A DNA stretch of 64,000 bases. Origin: an uncultured Verrucomicrobiota bacterium (GTDB lineage Bacteria; Verrucomicrobiota; Verrucomicrobiia; Verrucomicrobiales; Verrucomicrobiaceae). The stretch is from NCBI GenBank assembly GCA_903838675.1, contig CAILZI010000178.1, positions 1 through 64,000 of the forward strand, given 5' to 3'. Below the pieces are notes generated by a model that searched no databases, had not been told where the DNA came from, and saw only the letters and a program-made list of their open reading frames with translations. Below, piece by piece: positions 6,893 to 15,246 of this stretch (position 1 is its first letter; each line of letters starts with the position of its first letter). Position numbers and translations under genes: made by a program.

Positions 6893-8230
6893 ATGACTGA
6901 CACTCCCGCCAAATCGCCCCACGTGACCAAGCTGTTCTGCATGATGGTACTGGAGTTCTTCATCTGGGGAGCGTGGCTGCCGAAGATTTTCGGCTACCTG
7001 CCAGCCATCGGGTTCAGTCCGAATGAGCAACTGGCCATTCTTCTCGCTTTCCCGGTGTCTGCCATTGTAGGCATGATTTTCAGCAACCAGTTTTGCGACC
7101 GGCATTTCGCGGCAGAAAAATTTATGGCATTCAGCCACTTGGTTTCAGGGCTGGCGATTCTAGCTTTGGGCTTCATCGGGCCGGATGCCACGGGGAAGGC
7201 GGCTTTCTGGCCGTTCTTCGCGCTGATGTGTGTACATTGCGTGCTGTATGTGCCGACGATGTCGATCGCCAACACGCTCGCGTTTGCGAACATTCGCGAT
7301 GCGGCCAAGGAATATGGTTTCGTTCGCATGGGCGGGACCATTGGTTGGATTCTGGCGGCGTGGCCTTTCATTTTTCTGCTGGTGGATTGGGACAAGGTGG
7401 CGACAGCTCATCCCCATGGATTCGTGGCATGGCTGGATGTGGCATTCGCCAGTCCCTTGGAAGGGCAGAAACTGGTGGATGGAACCCGATGGACTTACCT
7501 TGTGTCCGGCATTGCATCCCTCTTCCTGGCGGCCTTCAGTCTAACGCTGCCGCATACCCCGCCAAAGAAGGCCGTGGCGGGAGAGTCATCCGCACTGGTG
7601 AAGGCGTTTGGCGTTTTGAGACATCCCGTCATTTTGGTGCTGTGGATCGTCACCATGATCGATTCATTCATCCACAACACCTACTTCTTCCACACGGATA
7701 GCTTTCTCAAAAGCGCCAGCGTGGGGATTCCTGCCAACTGGACGCAGGCAGTGATGAGCGTGGGGCAGATTGCGGAAATTCTGACGATGCTGGTGCTGGG
7801 CGCGACTTTGAAAAAACTCGGGTGGAAAGTCACCATGATCATAGGCATCGCCGGGCATGCGCTGCGCTTTTTGGTTTATGCGCTGGTGCCCCAGTACCAG
7901 TGGCTCATGGTCACGGTACAGCTCATTCATGGGATCTGCTACGCCTTCTATTTTGCCACCATCTATATCTATGTGGAGAAGAACTGCCCCACGGATATTC
8001 GCACCAGCGCGCAGGGTTTGTTTAACCTGATGATTTTTGGGTTGGGCGACATCCTGGCTAAATTTTACTGGATCTATTTCGGCAATGCCAAGTACACGCT
8101 GGCAAGCGGGACCATGGACTGGCGCCATCTTTTCATGCTGCCAGCGGGACTGGCCGTTCTGGCCATGCTCATTCTGGCGCTGTTCTTCCGTCCGCCGACC
8201 CACGGGCCGGAGGGCGAGGTGAAGCATTGA
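6893..8230 (+). CDS. MFS transporter, nucleoside:H+ symporter (NupG-like)
   Basis: The 445-residue protein has about twelve hydrophobic segments and the general layout of the NupG/XapB nucleoside permease family: an EFFIWGAWLP-like opening helix, an early cytoplasmic loop with basic residues after helix 2, and a Pro-rich hydrophilic C-terminal tail. It is predicted to sit in the inner membrane and import a nucleoside or related small molecule by proton symport. Verrucomicrobia carry many members of unknown substrate, so specificity is not claimed. It stands alone between divergent def and the peptidase gene. Confidence 0.8.
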   Translation: MTDTPAKSPHVTKLFCMMVLEFFIWGAWLPKIFGYLPAIGFSPNEQLAILLAFPVSAIVGMIFSNQFCDRHFAAEKFMAFSHLVSGLAILALGFIGPDATGKAAFWPFFALMCVHCVLYVPTMSIANTLAFANIRDAAKEYGFVRMGGTIGWILAAWPFIFLLVDWDKVATAHPHGFVAWLDVAFASPLEGQKLVDGTRWTYLVSGIASLFLAAFSLTLPHTPPKKAVAGESSALVKAFGVLRHPVILVLWIVTMIDSFIHNTYFFHTDSFLKSASVGIPANWTQAVMSVGQIAEILTMLVLGATLKKLGWKVTMIIGIAGHALRFLVYALVPQYQWLMVTVQLIHGICYAFYFATIYIYVEKNCPTDIRTSAQGLFNLMIFGLGDILAKFYWIYFGNAKYTLASGTMDWRHLFMLPAGLAVLAMLILALFFRPPTHGPEGEVKH

Positions 8231-8256
8231 TCTGCGTTCCGTGGATATGTCCAGAG

Positions 8257-8302
8257 CTGGTCAAAGGAGCGTCAAAAGGGGCATGGCTCAAATTTTGACC
8301 AG
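8257..8302. other. Inverted repeat between MFS and peptidase genes
   Basis: CTGGTCAAA (8257-8265) and TTTGACCAG (8294-8302) are exact complements separated by 28 bp, with a third GTCAAAAGG in the loop. The hairpin is not followed by a T-run, so it is not a textbook terminator. It could be an operator for the M20 peptidase gene, which starts 47 bp downstream, or a weak transcript end for the MFS gene. Confidence 0.35.
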
Positions 8303-8348
8303 GCATGCCATGAAGCTTTAGTCATTCGTTAATTCCTCATTCCTTCTT

Positions 8349-9677
8349 ATGAACCCACCCGGACTCGATCATCTCCTCACCTGCCTGCGGTTTCCTTCCG
8401 TTTCCACGGACTCCAAACGACGTGACGACGTGCGTGCCTGCGCTGAATGGCTGCTGAGCAAGGTGCGTGACATGGGGCTGACCGGTGAGCTGCACGAGAC
8501 GCCGGGGCATCCGGTGCTGGTGGCGAAGAACAGGCACACTGCCGGACGCCGCACCGTGCTGCTGTACGGACATTACGATGTGCAGCCGGCGGAGCCGCTG
8601 GGAGAATGGAAGACGCCTGCCTTTGAACCGACCATTCGTGATGGCCGCATATTCTGCCGGGGAGCCACCGACAACAAAGGGCAGCTCATGGCGCACATGC
8701 AGGGGCTGGCTGAAACGCTGGAGAAACACGCGGATCTGCCGGTGAATCTGACCGTGCTGTTTGAGGGGGAAGAAGAAATTGGCAGCCCGAACCTGAAGCC
8801 TTTTTTGGAGAAGCATCGTGATGAACTGAAGTGCGATGTGGTGGCGATTTCGGACACGGGAATGGTGGCTCCAGGGGTGGGTACTTTCACATATGGTCTG
8901 CGTGGCATTGCCTGCATGGAGGCCAAAATACATGGGCCGGCGATTGACCTTCACAGCGGCATTTTTGGCGGGGCCATTGCCAATCCGGTCACTGCCATCG
9001 CACGTCTGACGGCGACGCTGCACGACGCGGAAGGGCGTGTAATGATCGAAGGTTTCTACGATGGAGTGCGTCCCATTGCCGACTGGGAGCGCAAGGCCTG
9101 GGTGGAACTCGGGGACGGTGATGCGGAGATGCTGGAGCTGACGGGATCACCCGCGCTGTTTGGTGAACCGGGCTACACCGAGCGTGAACGCCGCTGGGCA
9201 CGACCCACGGCGGAAGTGAATGGCATCGGTGGTGGTTATCAGGGGGAGGGATCCAAGACGGTGATCGGCCGTGAAGCGTTTGTGAAGCTTTCATTCCGCC
9301 TTGTGCCGGATCAGCATCCTGACCTTGTGCTGCAGAGAGCCGCTGCGCATCTGCGTGCGCATTTGCCCAAGGGCGTGCGGCTGGAGATCAAGCCGGGTCA
9401 CACCGGCATGCCCTATTTAATGGACCCGCACTCCGCGCTCGGCACTGCCGCACAACGAGCCTTGAAAAAGGTCTTTGGCGACAAGACCGCCCTCATCCGT
9501 GAAGGTGGCAGCATCCCCATCGTGCAGGCGTTCAAAGACGTGCTGAATGCCGACACTCTGCTGCTGGGACTGGCGCTGCCTGACTGCCAGGCACATGCGC
9601 CGAATGAGAATTTTCCCATCGAGAACTTCGTGGCTGGGGTGCGATTGAATCAGGCGCTGCTTGCTGAGCTGGCTTGA
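8349..9677 (+). CDS. M20 family metallopeptidase (dipeptidase-like)
   Basis: This 442-residue protein is a zinc-dependent M20 peptidase of the dipeptidase/ArgE-DapE type. Visible signatures are the first metal motif LYGHYDVQPAEP (His and Asp), GATDNKGQ with the bridging Asp, and EGEEEIGSPN carrying the catalytic Glu pair. The central dimerisation domain is between about 185 and 330. No signal peptide is seen, so it is likely cytoplasmic and acts on imported or recycled peptides. The substrate cannot be deduced. It is a single-gene unit. Confidence 0.9.
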   Translation: MNPPGLDHLLTCLRFPSVSTDSKRRDDVRACAEWLLSKVRDMGLTGELHETPGHPVLVAKNRHTAGRRTVLLYGHYDVQPAEPLGEWKTPAFEPTIRDGRIFCRGATDNKGQLMAHMQGLAETLEKHADLPVNLTVLFEGEEEIGSPNLKPFLEKHRDELKCDVVAISDTGMVAPGVGTFTYGLRGIACMEAKIHGPAIDLHSGIFGGAIANPVTAIARLTATLHDAEGRVMIEGFYDGVRPIADWERKAWVELGDGDAEMLELTGSPALFGEPGYTERERRWARPTAEVNGIGGGYQGEGSKTVIGREAFVKLSFRLVPDQHPDLVLQRAAAHLRAHLPKGVRLEIKPGHTGMPYLMDPHSALGTAAQRALKKVFGDKTALIREGGSIPIVQAFKDVLNADTLLLGLALPDCQAHAPNENFPIENFVAGVRLNQALLAELA

Positions 9678-9759
9678 AATTTTTCCGCAAACTTTGCAAC
9701 CAAACAGACGGGGGTCTGTTTGAGCCGTCGTGCTTTCACTAACCAAATACACGCACGAC

Positions 9760-10521
9760 ATGAAACTCCAAAAAACATTCCTCTACGGGTTCAGCATCCT
9801 GAGCCTGACCTGCCTCTCCAGCGCTCAGGACGCACCCAAAGGACCTCCTCCAGACGGGGCACCTCCTCCTGCTGGCCCGCAAGGCGGCCCACCTTCTGGT
9901 GGTCCCCAAGGAGGTCCTCCTGGTGGTGACCCCGCCGCGCGCGCCGCAGAATTCATCAAACGCATGGACACCAATGCTGATGGCAAGGTCAGCCGGGAAG
10001 AGTTTGATGCGATGAGCAGGAAGATGAGCGATGAGCGCTTTGGCCAGATGGATGCCAATGCCGATGGCTTCATCGACCAGGAAGAGATTGGCAAGATGGC
10101 GCAGCGGCAGGGTGGTCAGGGCATGCGCCGCCCCGAAGGCGGTGGCTCTCCCGGCGGTGAAGGCGGCTTCCGTCGTCCGCCTGGCGGCGAAGGCGGTTCC
10201 CCTGGAGGATCTCCCGGCGGCCAAGGTGGTCGTGGACGCGGCATGTTTGGCGATCCCAAAGAAACCTTCAAACGCATGGACGCCGATGGCAATGGCAGCG
10301 TCTCGGAAGAGGAGTTCACCAAGTTTACCGAAAAAATGCGCGAGGCGTTCCGCGGTGGTCAGGGTGGCCCTGGCGGTGGGATGAATCGTCCTGGAGAAGG
10401 CGGTGCGCCGGGAGCACCCGGTGGTGAAGGCGGCTTCCGTCGTCCACCCGTCGAAGGCGATACGCCCAAGGCTCCTGCAACTCCCGCTCCGGCTCCTGAT
10501 AAGCCGAAGGATCCAGCTTGA
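9760..10521 (+). CDS. Secreted EF-hand protein, Pro/Gly-rich
   Basis: Start ATG 9760 (MKLQKTFLYG) gives a clear signal peptide ending near SSAQ; a longer frame from 9730 is less likely. The 253-residue product alternates low-complexity Gly/Pro segments with three EF-hand loops beginning at Asp70 (DTNADGKVSREE), Asp98 (DANADGFIDQEE) and Asp174 (DADGNGSVSEEE). All three have acidic positions 1, 3 and 5 (D/N/D type) and a terminal Glu, so calcium binding is likely. Exported EF-hand proteins of this style are common in Verrucomicrobia and Planctomycetes; their role is unknown. A strong terminator follows. Confidence 0.85.
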   Translation: MKLQKTFLYGFSILSLTCLSSAQDAPKGPPPDGAPPPAGPQGGPPSGGPQGGPPGGDPAARAAEFIKRMDTNADGKVSREEFDAMSRKMSDERFGQMDANADGFIDQEEIGKMAQRQGGQGMRRPEGGGSPGGEGGFRRPPGGEGGSPGGSPGGQGGRGRGMFGDPKETFKRMDADGNGSVSEEEFTKFTEKMREAFRGGQGGPGGGMNRPGEGGAPGAPGGEGGFRRPPVEGDTPKAPATPAPAPDKPKDPA

Positions 10522-10548
10522 TCGCGGATTCTGATTTCAAGCACAGCA

Positions 10549-10577
10549 CGGGATGGTCGAAAGACCATCCCGTTTTT
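10549..10577 (+). terminator. Rho-independent terminator after EF-hand gene
   Basis: A perfect 10-bp stem (CGGGATGGTC/GACCATCCCG) closed by a GAAA tetraloop is followed by five T residues. It ends the EF-hand transcript 28 bp after its stop codon. The lower strand has no T-run, so it does not serve the opposing isomerase gene. Confidence 0.9.
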
Positions 10578-10608
10578 CATGCTACGAGAAGGGTTTCAAT
10601 TCTGTGGC

Positions 10609-11424
10609 CTACAGTCCCATCACCTGTTTCAGGTATTGAATGCTCTGCCGCGCGATGGTTGGGGCATCAGGGGTGTAATCAAACACTTCGACTGAAAGAT
10701 AGCCATCGTAATTGGTCTCGCGCAGAGCCGCGATGATCGGTTCATACTTGACCTCTCCTTGACCAGGGCCGCGCAGATTGGGGTCATTCGTATGGAAATG
10801 GACGGTCCACTCCTTGCTGTCGCGAATGATGTCTGGGATCGGCTTCGACTCATCGCTCATGGCCTTCACATCGAGGTGCAGCTTGCAGGAGGGGTGGTCC
10901 ACCAGCTTGCAGAGGCGGATCGTTTCTTCGGCGGTGTTGAGGAAGTTCGTTTCCTTGCGGCCCAGCGGCTCCATCGCGATGACCACGCCGTATTTGCCGC
11001 ATTCCTCGGCCACTTCGCGCACGCAGTCGGCCGCGCGCTTGAAGGCGTCTTCATAGTTCCATTCTGGCAGGATGTTGCGTGCCTTGGGGCTGCCCCAGAC
11101 CATGATACGGCCACCGGCCGCGCCGCAAAATTGAGCCAGGTGGCGGCCAAACTTGGCGGTTTCCTTGCGCTGGAGGGCATCGGGCGTGGTGATGTGAAAC
11201 CAGGTCGGCTTCGTCAGCAGCCAGTGCAGACCGAGGATTTCCAGGCCGAAGGATTTGGCCTTGGCGCACAAGGTAAGCGCCTCCTCCACGGTCAGTTCGC
11301 GGGGATCTTCCTTCAGGGTGAAGGGGGCCAGCTCGATCGCGTGATACCCCGCCGCTGCGGCATCTTCACACATTTTCTCAAAGGTCCAGTTCTGGTAGGT
11401 CTCGTTGCAAATCGCGAATCGCAT
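10609..11424 (-). CDS. Sugar phosphate isomerase/epimerase (TIM barrel)
   Basis: This 271-residue protein belongs to the xylose-isomerase-like TIM-barrel superfamily. Typical features are HAIELAPFTL early on, the central GLEILGLHWLL, VIAMEPLGRKE carrying the metal-binding Glu, CKLHLDVKAM and WTVHFHTNDPN near the C-terminus. It lacks a signal peptide and is therefore cytoplasmic. The start ATG 11424 (MRFAICNET) is chosen over an upstream in-frame one because the family similarity begins there. Substrates of such proteins are diverse (keto sugars, inosose, hydroxypyruvate) and cannot be fixed here. Confidence 0.85.
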   Translation of the reverse strand: MRFAICNETYQNWTFEKMCEDAAAAGYHAIELAPFTLKEDPRELTVEEALTLCAKAKSFGLEILGLHWLLTKPTWFHITTPDALQRKETAKFGRHLAQFCGAAGGRIMVWGSPKARNILPEWNYEDAFKRAADCVREVAEECGKYGVVIAMEPLGRKETNFLNTAEETIRLCKLVDHPSCKLHLDVKAMSDESKPIPDIIRDSKEWTVHFHTNDPNLRGPGQGEVKYEPIIAALRETNYDGYLSVEVFDYTPDAPTIARQSIQYLKQVMGL

Positions 11425-11502
11425 AGGCGGGCAGGGTGCGCGGCTGCCCTGCCGCGTCAAGATGCCTTGCAATCGGGGGGGCTGGATGTGCTATATTTCC
11501 CG

Positions 11503-12201
11503 ATGCCAGCCACCCGCCTTACCCTCCTCGTGTTCGCGCTTGCCGCTTCCGTGCATGCGGAACTCTCCCTCGACGTGCCTGCGGTCGAACTGAAGCCGAA
11601 GCCTGAGGATGAGGAGGTTGAGACCACCTTCAAGTTCCGCAACAAGGGCGATAAAACGGTCAAAATCCTCGGCTTGGAAAGCGCCTGCAGCTGCTTGAGT
11701 GCCGAACTCGACAAGGCCGAGTACAAGCCGGGTGAAGTCGGCACAGGCCATGCCACGTTCAAGGTTTCCACTTTCGTTGGGCGGCATGAAAAATTTGTCA
11801 CGGTCAATACCGACGACCCGAAACAGCCCGACTGGCAGGTCAATTTCATCCTCGATGTGCCTGCCGTGGTGGACATCAAACCCAAAAATCTGCAGTGGTG
11901 GATCGGCGATGATCCTGTTGAGAAGGCCTGCCTCGTGCAATTCACAGGCGAGGAACCGATGAAGATCATCAACATCACACCCACGCGGAATAACGTCACC
12001 TTTACATGGAAGGAGATCAAGGAAGGGCGGGAGTACCTCATCAAGGTGAAGCCTAAAACTACTCAGGACATTACGATGGGGGCGCTCAAGATCGAAACCA
12101 ACAGTTCCATCGCCAAATACCGCTACCAGCTCGCCTTTTTCTCGATCACCAAGAAGCCTGAGCCGCCACCTGCCGCCGCCACGGCTGCGACCAAACCCTG
12201 A
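11503..12201 (+). CDS. Exported DUF1573 protein
   Basis: The 232-residue protein begins with a signal peptide (MPATRLTLLVFALAASVHA) and carries an Ig-like DUF1573 module: FRNKGDKTVKILGLESACSCL followed by KPGEVGT. The paired cysteines of SACSC are characteristic. It is predicted to be periplasmic or surface-bound; the molecular role of the family is not established. The C-terminus is Ala/Pro-rich. A rhodanese gene follows after 12 bp, a pairing that suggests a shared redox or sulfur-related context. An open frame continues far upstream but is antisense to the isomerase gene, so the ATG at 11503 is preferred. Confidence 0.85.
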   Translation: MPATRLTLLVFALAASVHAELSLDVPAVELKPKPEDEEVETTFKFRNKGDKTVKILGLESACSCLSAELDKAEYKPGEVGTGHATFKVSTFVGRHEKFVTVNTDDPKQPDWQVNFILDVPAVVDIKPKNLQWWIGDDPVEKACLVQFTGEEPMKIINITPTRNNVTFTWKEIKEGREYLIKVKPKTTQDITMGALKIETNSSIAKYRYQLAFFSITKKPEPPPAAATAATKP

Positions 12202-12213
12202 TCTGGCTGCTGC

Positions 12214-12657
12214 ATGATTTCCGCGCTTCGTCAGGCCACGTTCCTCATCCTCCTCGCCGCCACAGCAGCCTGGGCTACCCATGCCTGGCATCCGCGTGCT
12301 CCGGCACTGTATCTGGTGGAGGAACCGCTGCGGGATGACGAGGTCTCCATGCAGGTCATTCAGCAGCGCTGGCAGGGCAAGGTGCTTTGGATCGATGCCC
12401 GGATTCAGGAGCAGTATGAAGCCGGACACATTCCGGGGGCGGTGCTGTTGAACGAGCAGCGTTTTGAAGAGCAGCTTTTCGGTTTGCTCGACACCCTGCA
12501 GAGCAACACCAAGCCCATCATTGTCTACTGCAACGCAGCGAAATGCGATGCCAGCCGCAAGATTCTCGAACGACTCAAGCAGACCCTGCCCATCGAGAAC
12601 GGCTTTGTGCTCAAGGGGGGATGGAACGCCTGGCGGCAGGTTGCAAAGAAAGAATAG
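12214..12657 (+). CDS. Membrane-anchored or exported rhodanese-like protein
   Basis: A 147-residue protein with an N-terminal hydrophobic leader (about 1-22) followed by one rhodanese domain. WIDARIQEQYEAGHIPGAV is the typical first half, and the loop VYCNAAKCDASRK contains the active-site cysteine plus a second Cys four residues on, as in many periplasmic members. It could transfer sulfane sulfur or detoxify thiosulfate or cyanide, but no partner shows which. It is probably co-transcribed with the DUF1573 gene 12 bp upstream. Confidence 0.85.
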   Translation: MISALRQATFLILLAATAAWATHAWHPRAPALYLVEEPLRDDEVSMQVIQQRWQGKVLWIDARIQEQYEAGHIPGAVLLNEQRFEEQLFGLLDTLQSNTKPIIVYCNAAKCDASRKILERLKQTLPIENGFVLKGGWNAWRQVAKKE

Positions 12658-12704
12658 GAATGGAATTGACGGCAGCTGGTCTGAATCCGTAAGATGGCGG
12701 TCTT

Positions 12705-12971
12705 ATGTCACTCCAAGGACTTCTTATCTGGTCGGCGCTCGGTTTGGTGGCGGGTATTATTGCCAAACTCATCATGCCAGGCAGGCAGGGGATGAATCCC
12801 ATCACCACGGTGCTGCTGGGGATCATTGGCAGCATCATCGGAGGCAAGGTGGGGCATCTCATCGGCTGGGGTGTGATGGGAGAATTCAGCATCAAAGGCA
12901 TCGCCACAGCCGTGGCTGGAGCCTTGATTTTGATGTATGCCTGGCGGTTGCTGTTTGGCAAAAAAGGCTGA
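12705..12971 (+). CDS. GlsB/YeaQ/YmgE family membrane protein
   Basis: This is an 88-residue hydrophobic protein with three membrane segments and the glycine-rich pattern of the transglycosylase-associated (GlsB/YeaQ/YmgE) family: WSALGLVAGIIAKLIMPGRQG, then GIIGSIIGGKVGHLIGWG. Family members are induced by stress in several bacteria, with unknown mechanism. It lies 47 bp downstream of the rhodanese gene and 39 bp upstream of the NfeD gene. Confidence 0.9.
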   Translation: MSLQGLLIWSALGLVAGIIAKLIMPGRQGMNPITTVLLGIIGSIIGGKVGHLIGWGVMGEFSIKGIATAVAGALILMYAWRLLFGKKG

Positions 12972-13010
12972 AGCACTGTCTGTTGCAGTCCAGACGACAA
13001 ACTCGTAGTC

Positions 13011-15188
13011 TTGAACATGCAAATCTTCCGTCTACTTCTGCTGACCTGCCTGAGCTTTCTTGCAGCCAAAGGCTTTGCGGCCCCGCTGACCGGCCAGCTG
13101 GCCCGCGTGGGAGTGACTGATTCAGATCTTGAGAACATGGGGCGCTGGCGTGAAATGCGGCACTGGATGGATGAGGCCATCAAACAGGGGGCTGCTGGCC
13201 TGATCCTCGACATAAACGTCACGCATAGCAGCGCCCAGGCTGCATTGCCAATGGCGGAAGAAATCGCCCGTCTGAAGATCCCAACGCAGGCCTATGTGAA
13301 CACCTGTGCCATCGGAGGAGGTGCCTTGCTGGCGCTGGCCTGTGATGAAATCTGGATGGCTCCCGGATCCCGAATCGGTGCGGCTCCGCCGAAGTTGCAG
13401 GAAAATGAAACGCTCTCCCCCAAAGCGCAGGATATGGTGATGGCGGAGTCATTGGCCGTGCTCAAAGCCGGGGCTCGCAGCCTGTGCAAGCTCAAGGGGC
13501 ATCGTTCAGACCTCGCCGACGCCTTTGTGGATCGTGACAAGGGGCTGCTGCTTGGCCTTGTGATGCTGGCGGAAAAAGGTGAGCTGCTGATGCTGGATGC
13601 AGACACTGCTGTGCAGATAGTGGACGGCAAACCTCTGCTGGCACGTGCAATCGTTGCCAATGTGGAGGCACTGGCAGAGGACGCCACGCCTGGGGGGAAA
13701 CTGGTTTTCCTCAACGGAGTCTGGTACGACCAAATTCTTAAAAAAGTGGTGCCAACAACGCCTGCGCCTGTGCCTTCGCCTGTGCCTTCGGTGGAGCTCA
13801 AACCGCAGAAGAGACCAGCGCCTGCCCCTACTACTAACAGCCAGGGGTATGCGGGCAAAGTCGTGGTGATTCCCGTGGGCCTGGACGATTTGAGCATTCC
13901 AGCATGCTTTGAATTCATGAAGCGTACGCTGATCCGCTGCAACAATGATGGCGCTGAGGCGGTGATCTTTGAACTCGATACGCCCGGCGGTCTGGCCTGG
14001 GACACCATCAGCCTGATGATGAAGGAGCTGCAAAGCCTCAAGGCGCGAAGCTTTGCCTTTGTGAACACGCGGGCTATCTCCGCCGGGGCCATGATCGCCA
14101 TGGCGACTGACACCATCTACATGGCACCAACCAGTGCCATCGGCGCCTCCACGCCAGTGTCGGGTGATGGCACCCCGCTGGATCTTGCCCAGCGTGCGAA
14201 GAACAATTCCGCCTTCATGGGCATGGCCCGTACGGTGGTGCGCGAAAAAGGGCACGATGTCCGCATCATTGAAGGTATGATCGACATGGATCGTGGTCTC
14301 ACCATCAACGGCCAGGTGATCATTCCCAAAGGTGAGATTGTCACGCTGGATTCCGCGCAGGCGACGATGCTGATCAATGGCAAGCCGCTGCTGGCCAAAG
14401 GAATCGTCAAATCGATCGAGGAGATCAAACAACTCGAATCCTTGCAGGGTGAGGTCATCACCGCGGAGCCTACTGGTTTCGAAAAGATCGCCATTTGGGT
14501 CACACGCTACGCCGCTATCTTGATCCTGATCGGCCTCGCAGGAGGGTATCTCGAAATGCAGGCACCCGGCTTTGGAGTTCCTGGTTTCGTCGCAGTCGCA
14601 GCTTTTGCGCTGTTCTTCTTTGGGCACTACGTGGCCGGAAGTCTAGCCGGGCAGGAGACGATGGTTGTGGCGGCGATATTTGTTGTGGGCATCGTTTTGA
14701 TCGGGGTGGAATTGCTGGCGGCACCAGGGACCATCCTTCCAGGGGTCCTGGGCTTCGCCTGCGTCATGGTGGCGCTGGTCTATGCCATGTCAGGCTGGGA
14801 GGTGGTGACGCCGAGTGGTGCCACTGCCGGTGACTTCAACTTCTCCACGTATGCTCTTGGTTTTAGGAATTTTGCCTTGGGCGTCACTGGGGCTGCAGTG
14901 ATCATCACGCTTTTGTGCCTCTGGCTGCCGGACTTGCGGCCGTTTCGCTCCATGATCTTACAAACCTCCGCAGGCGGCACCTTGAATGATGCCCCGGCGA
15001 TGCAGGCCGCCAGCAGGGCCCAAGTGGGAGAAAGCGGCATCGCCCGCAGCGCTCTGCGGCCCTACGGGACCATTGATCTGGATGGAAGACTGATTGAGGC
15101 GATGGTCGAAGGCGGCTATCTTCAAAGCGGCACCTGGGTGCGCGTGCGGGAAATCCGGGGCGAAAAGATCATCGTAGAAGCGGTTTAA
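13011..15188 (+). CDS. NfeD-type membrane serine protease with two ClpP-like domains
   Basis: NfeD proteins combine a ClpP-like serine protease, membrane helices and an OB-fold, and act in membrane quality control, usually beside stomatin-like proteins. This 725-residue version has a signal sequence, a first ClpP-like domain (about 30-200), a Pro-rich linker (about 245-280), a second ClpP-like domain (about 285-460), about five membrane helices (490-640) and a C-terminal OB-fold (from about 665). The second domain has the nucleophile Ser357 in AISAGAM and a Lys at 397. The matching site of the first is Gly102 in AIGGGAL, so that copy should be inactive. No stomatin gene is adjacent. M3 (13017) is an equally good start. 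Confidence 0.88.
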   Translation: MNMQIFRLLLLTCLSFLAAKGFAAPLTGQLARVGVTDSDLENMGRWREMRHWMDEAIKQGAAGLILDINVTHSSAQAALPMAEEIARLKIPTQAYVNTCAIGGGALLALACDEIWMAPGSRIGAAPPKLQENETLSPKAQDMVMAESLAVLKAGARSLCKLKGHRSDLADAFVDRDKGLLLGLVMLAEKGELLMLDADTAVQIVDGKPLLARAIVANVEALAEDATPGGKLVFLNGVWYDQILKKVVPTTPAPVPSPVPSVELKPQKRPAPAPTTNSQGYAGKVVVIPVGLDDLSIPACFEFMKRTLIRCNNDGAEAVIFELDTPGGLAWDTISLMMKELQSLKARSFAFVNTRAISAGAMIAMATDTIYMAPTSAIGASTPVSGDGTPLDLAQRAKNNSAFMGMARTVVREKGHDVRIIEGMIDMDRGLTINGQVIIPKGEIVTLDSAQATMLINGKPLLAKGIVKSIEEIKQLESLQGEVITAEPTGFEKIAIWVTRYAAILILIGLAGGYLEMQAPGFGVPGFVAVAAFALFFFGHYVAGSLAGQETMVVAAIFVVGIVLIGVELLAAPGTILPGVLGFACVMVALVYAMSGWEVVTPSGATAGDFNFSTYALGFRNFALGVTGAAVIITLLCLWLPDLRPFRSMILQTSAGGTLNDAPAMQAASRAQVGESGIARSALRPYGTIDLDGRLIEAMVEGGYLQSGTWVRVREIRGEKIIVEAV

Positions 15189-15246
15189 TCTCAATTTTTG
15201 AGCATGCATTCGCAGTTTTTGATCGTTAATCTTCCCGTACCAACGC

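Noticed and set aside
10759..11502. Upstream extension of the DUF1573 frame
   Set aside because: The extension is antisense to the well-supported isomerase gene and the signal peptide starts at 11503.
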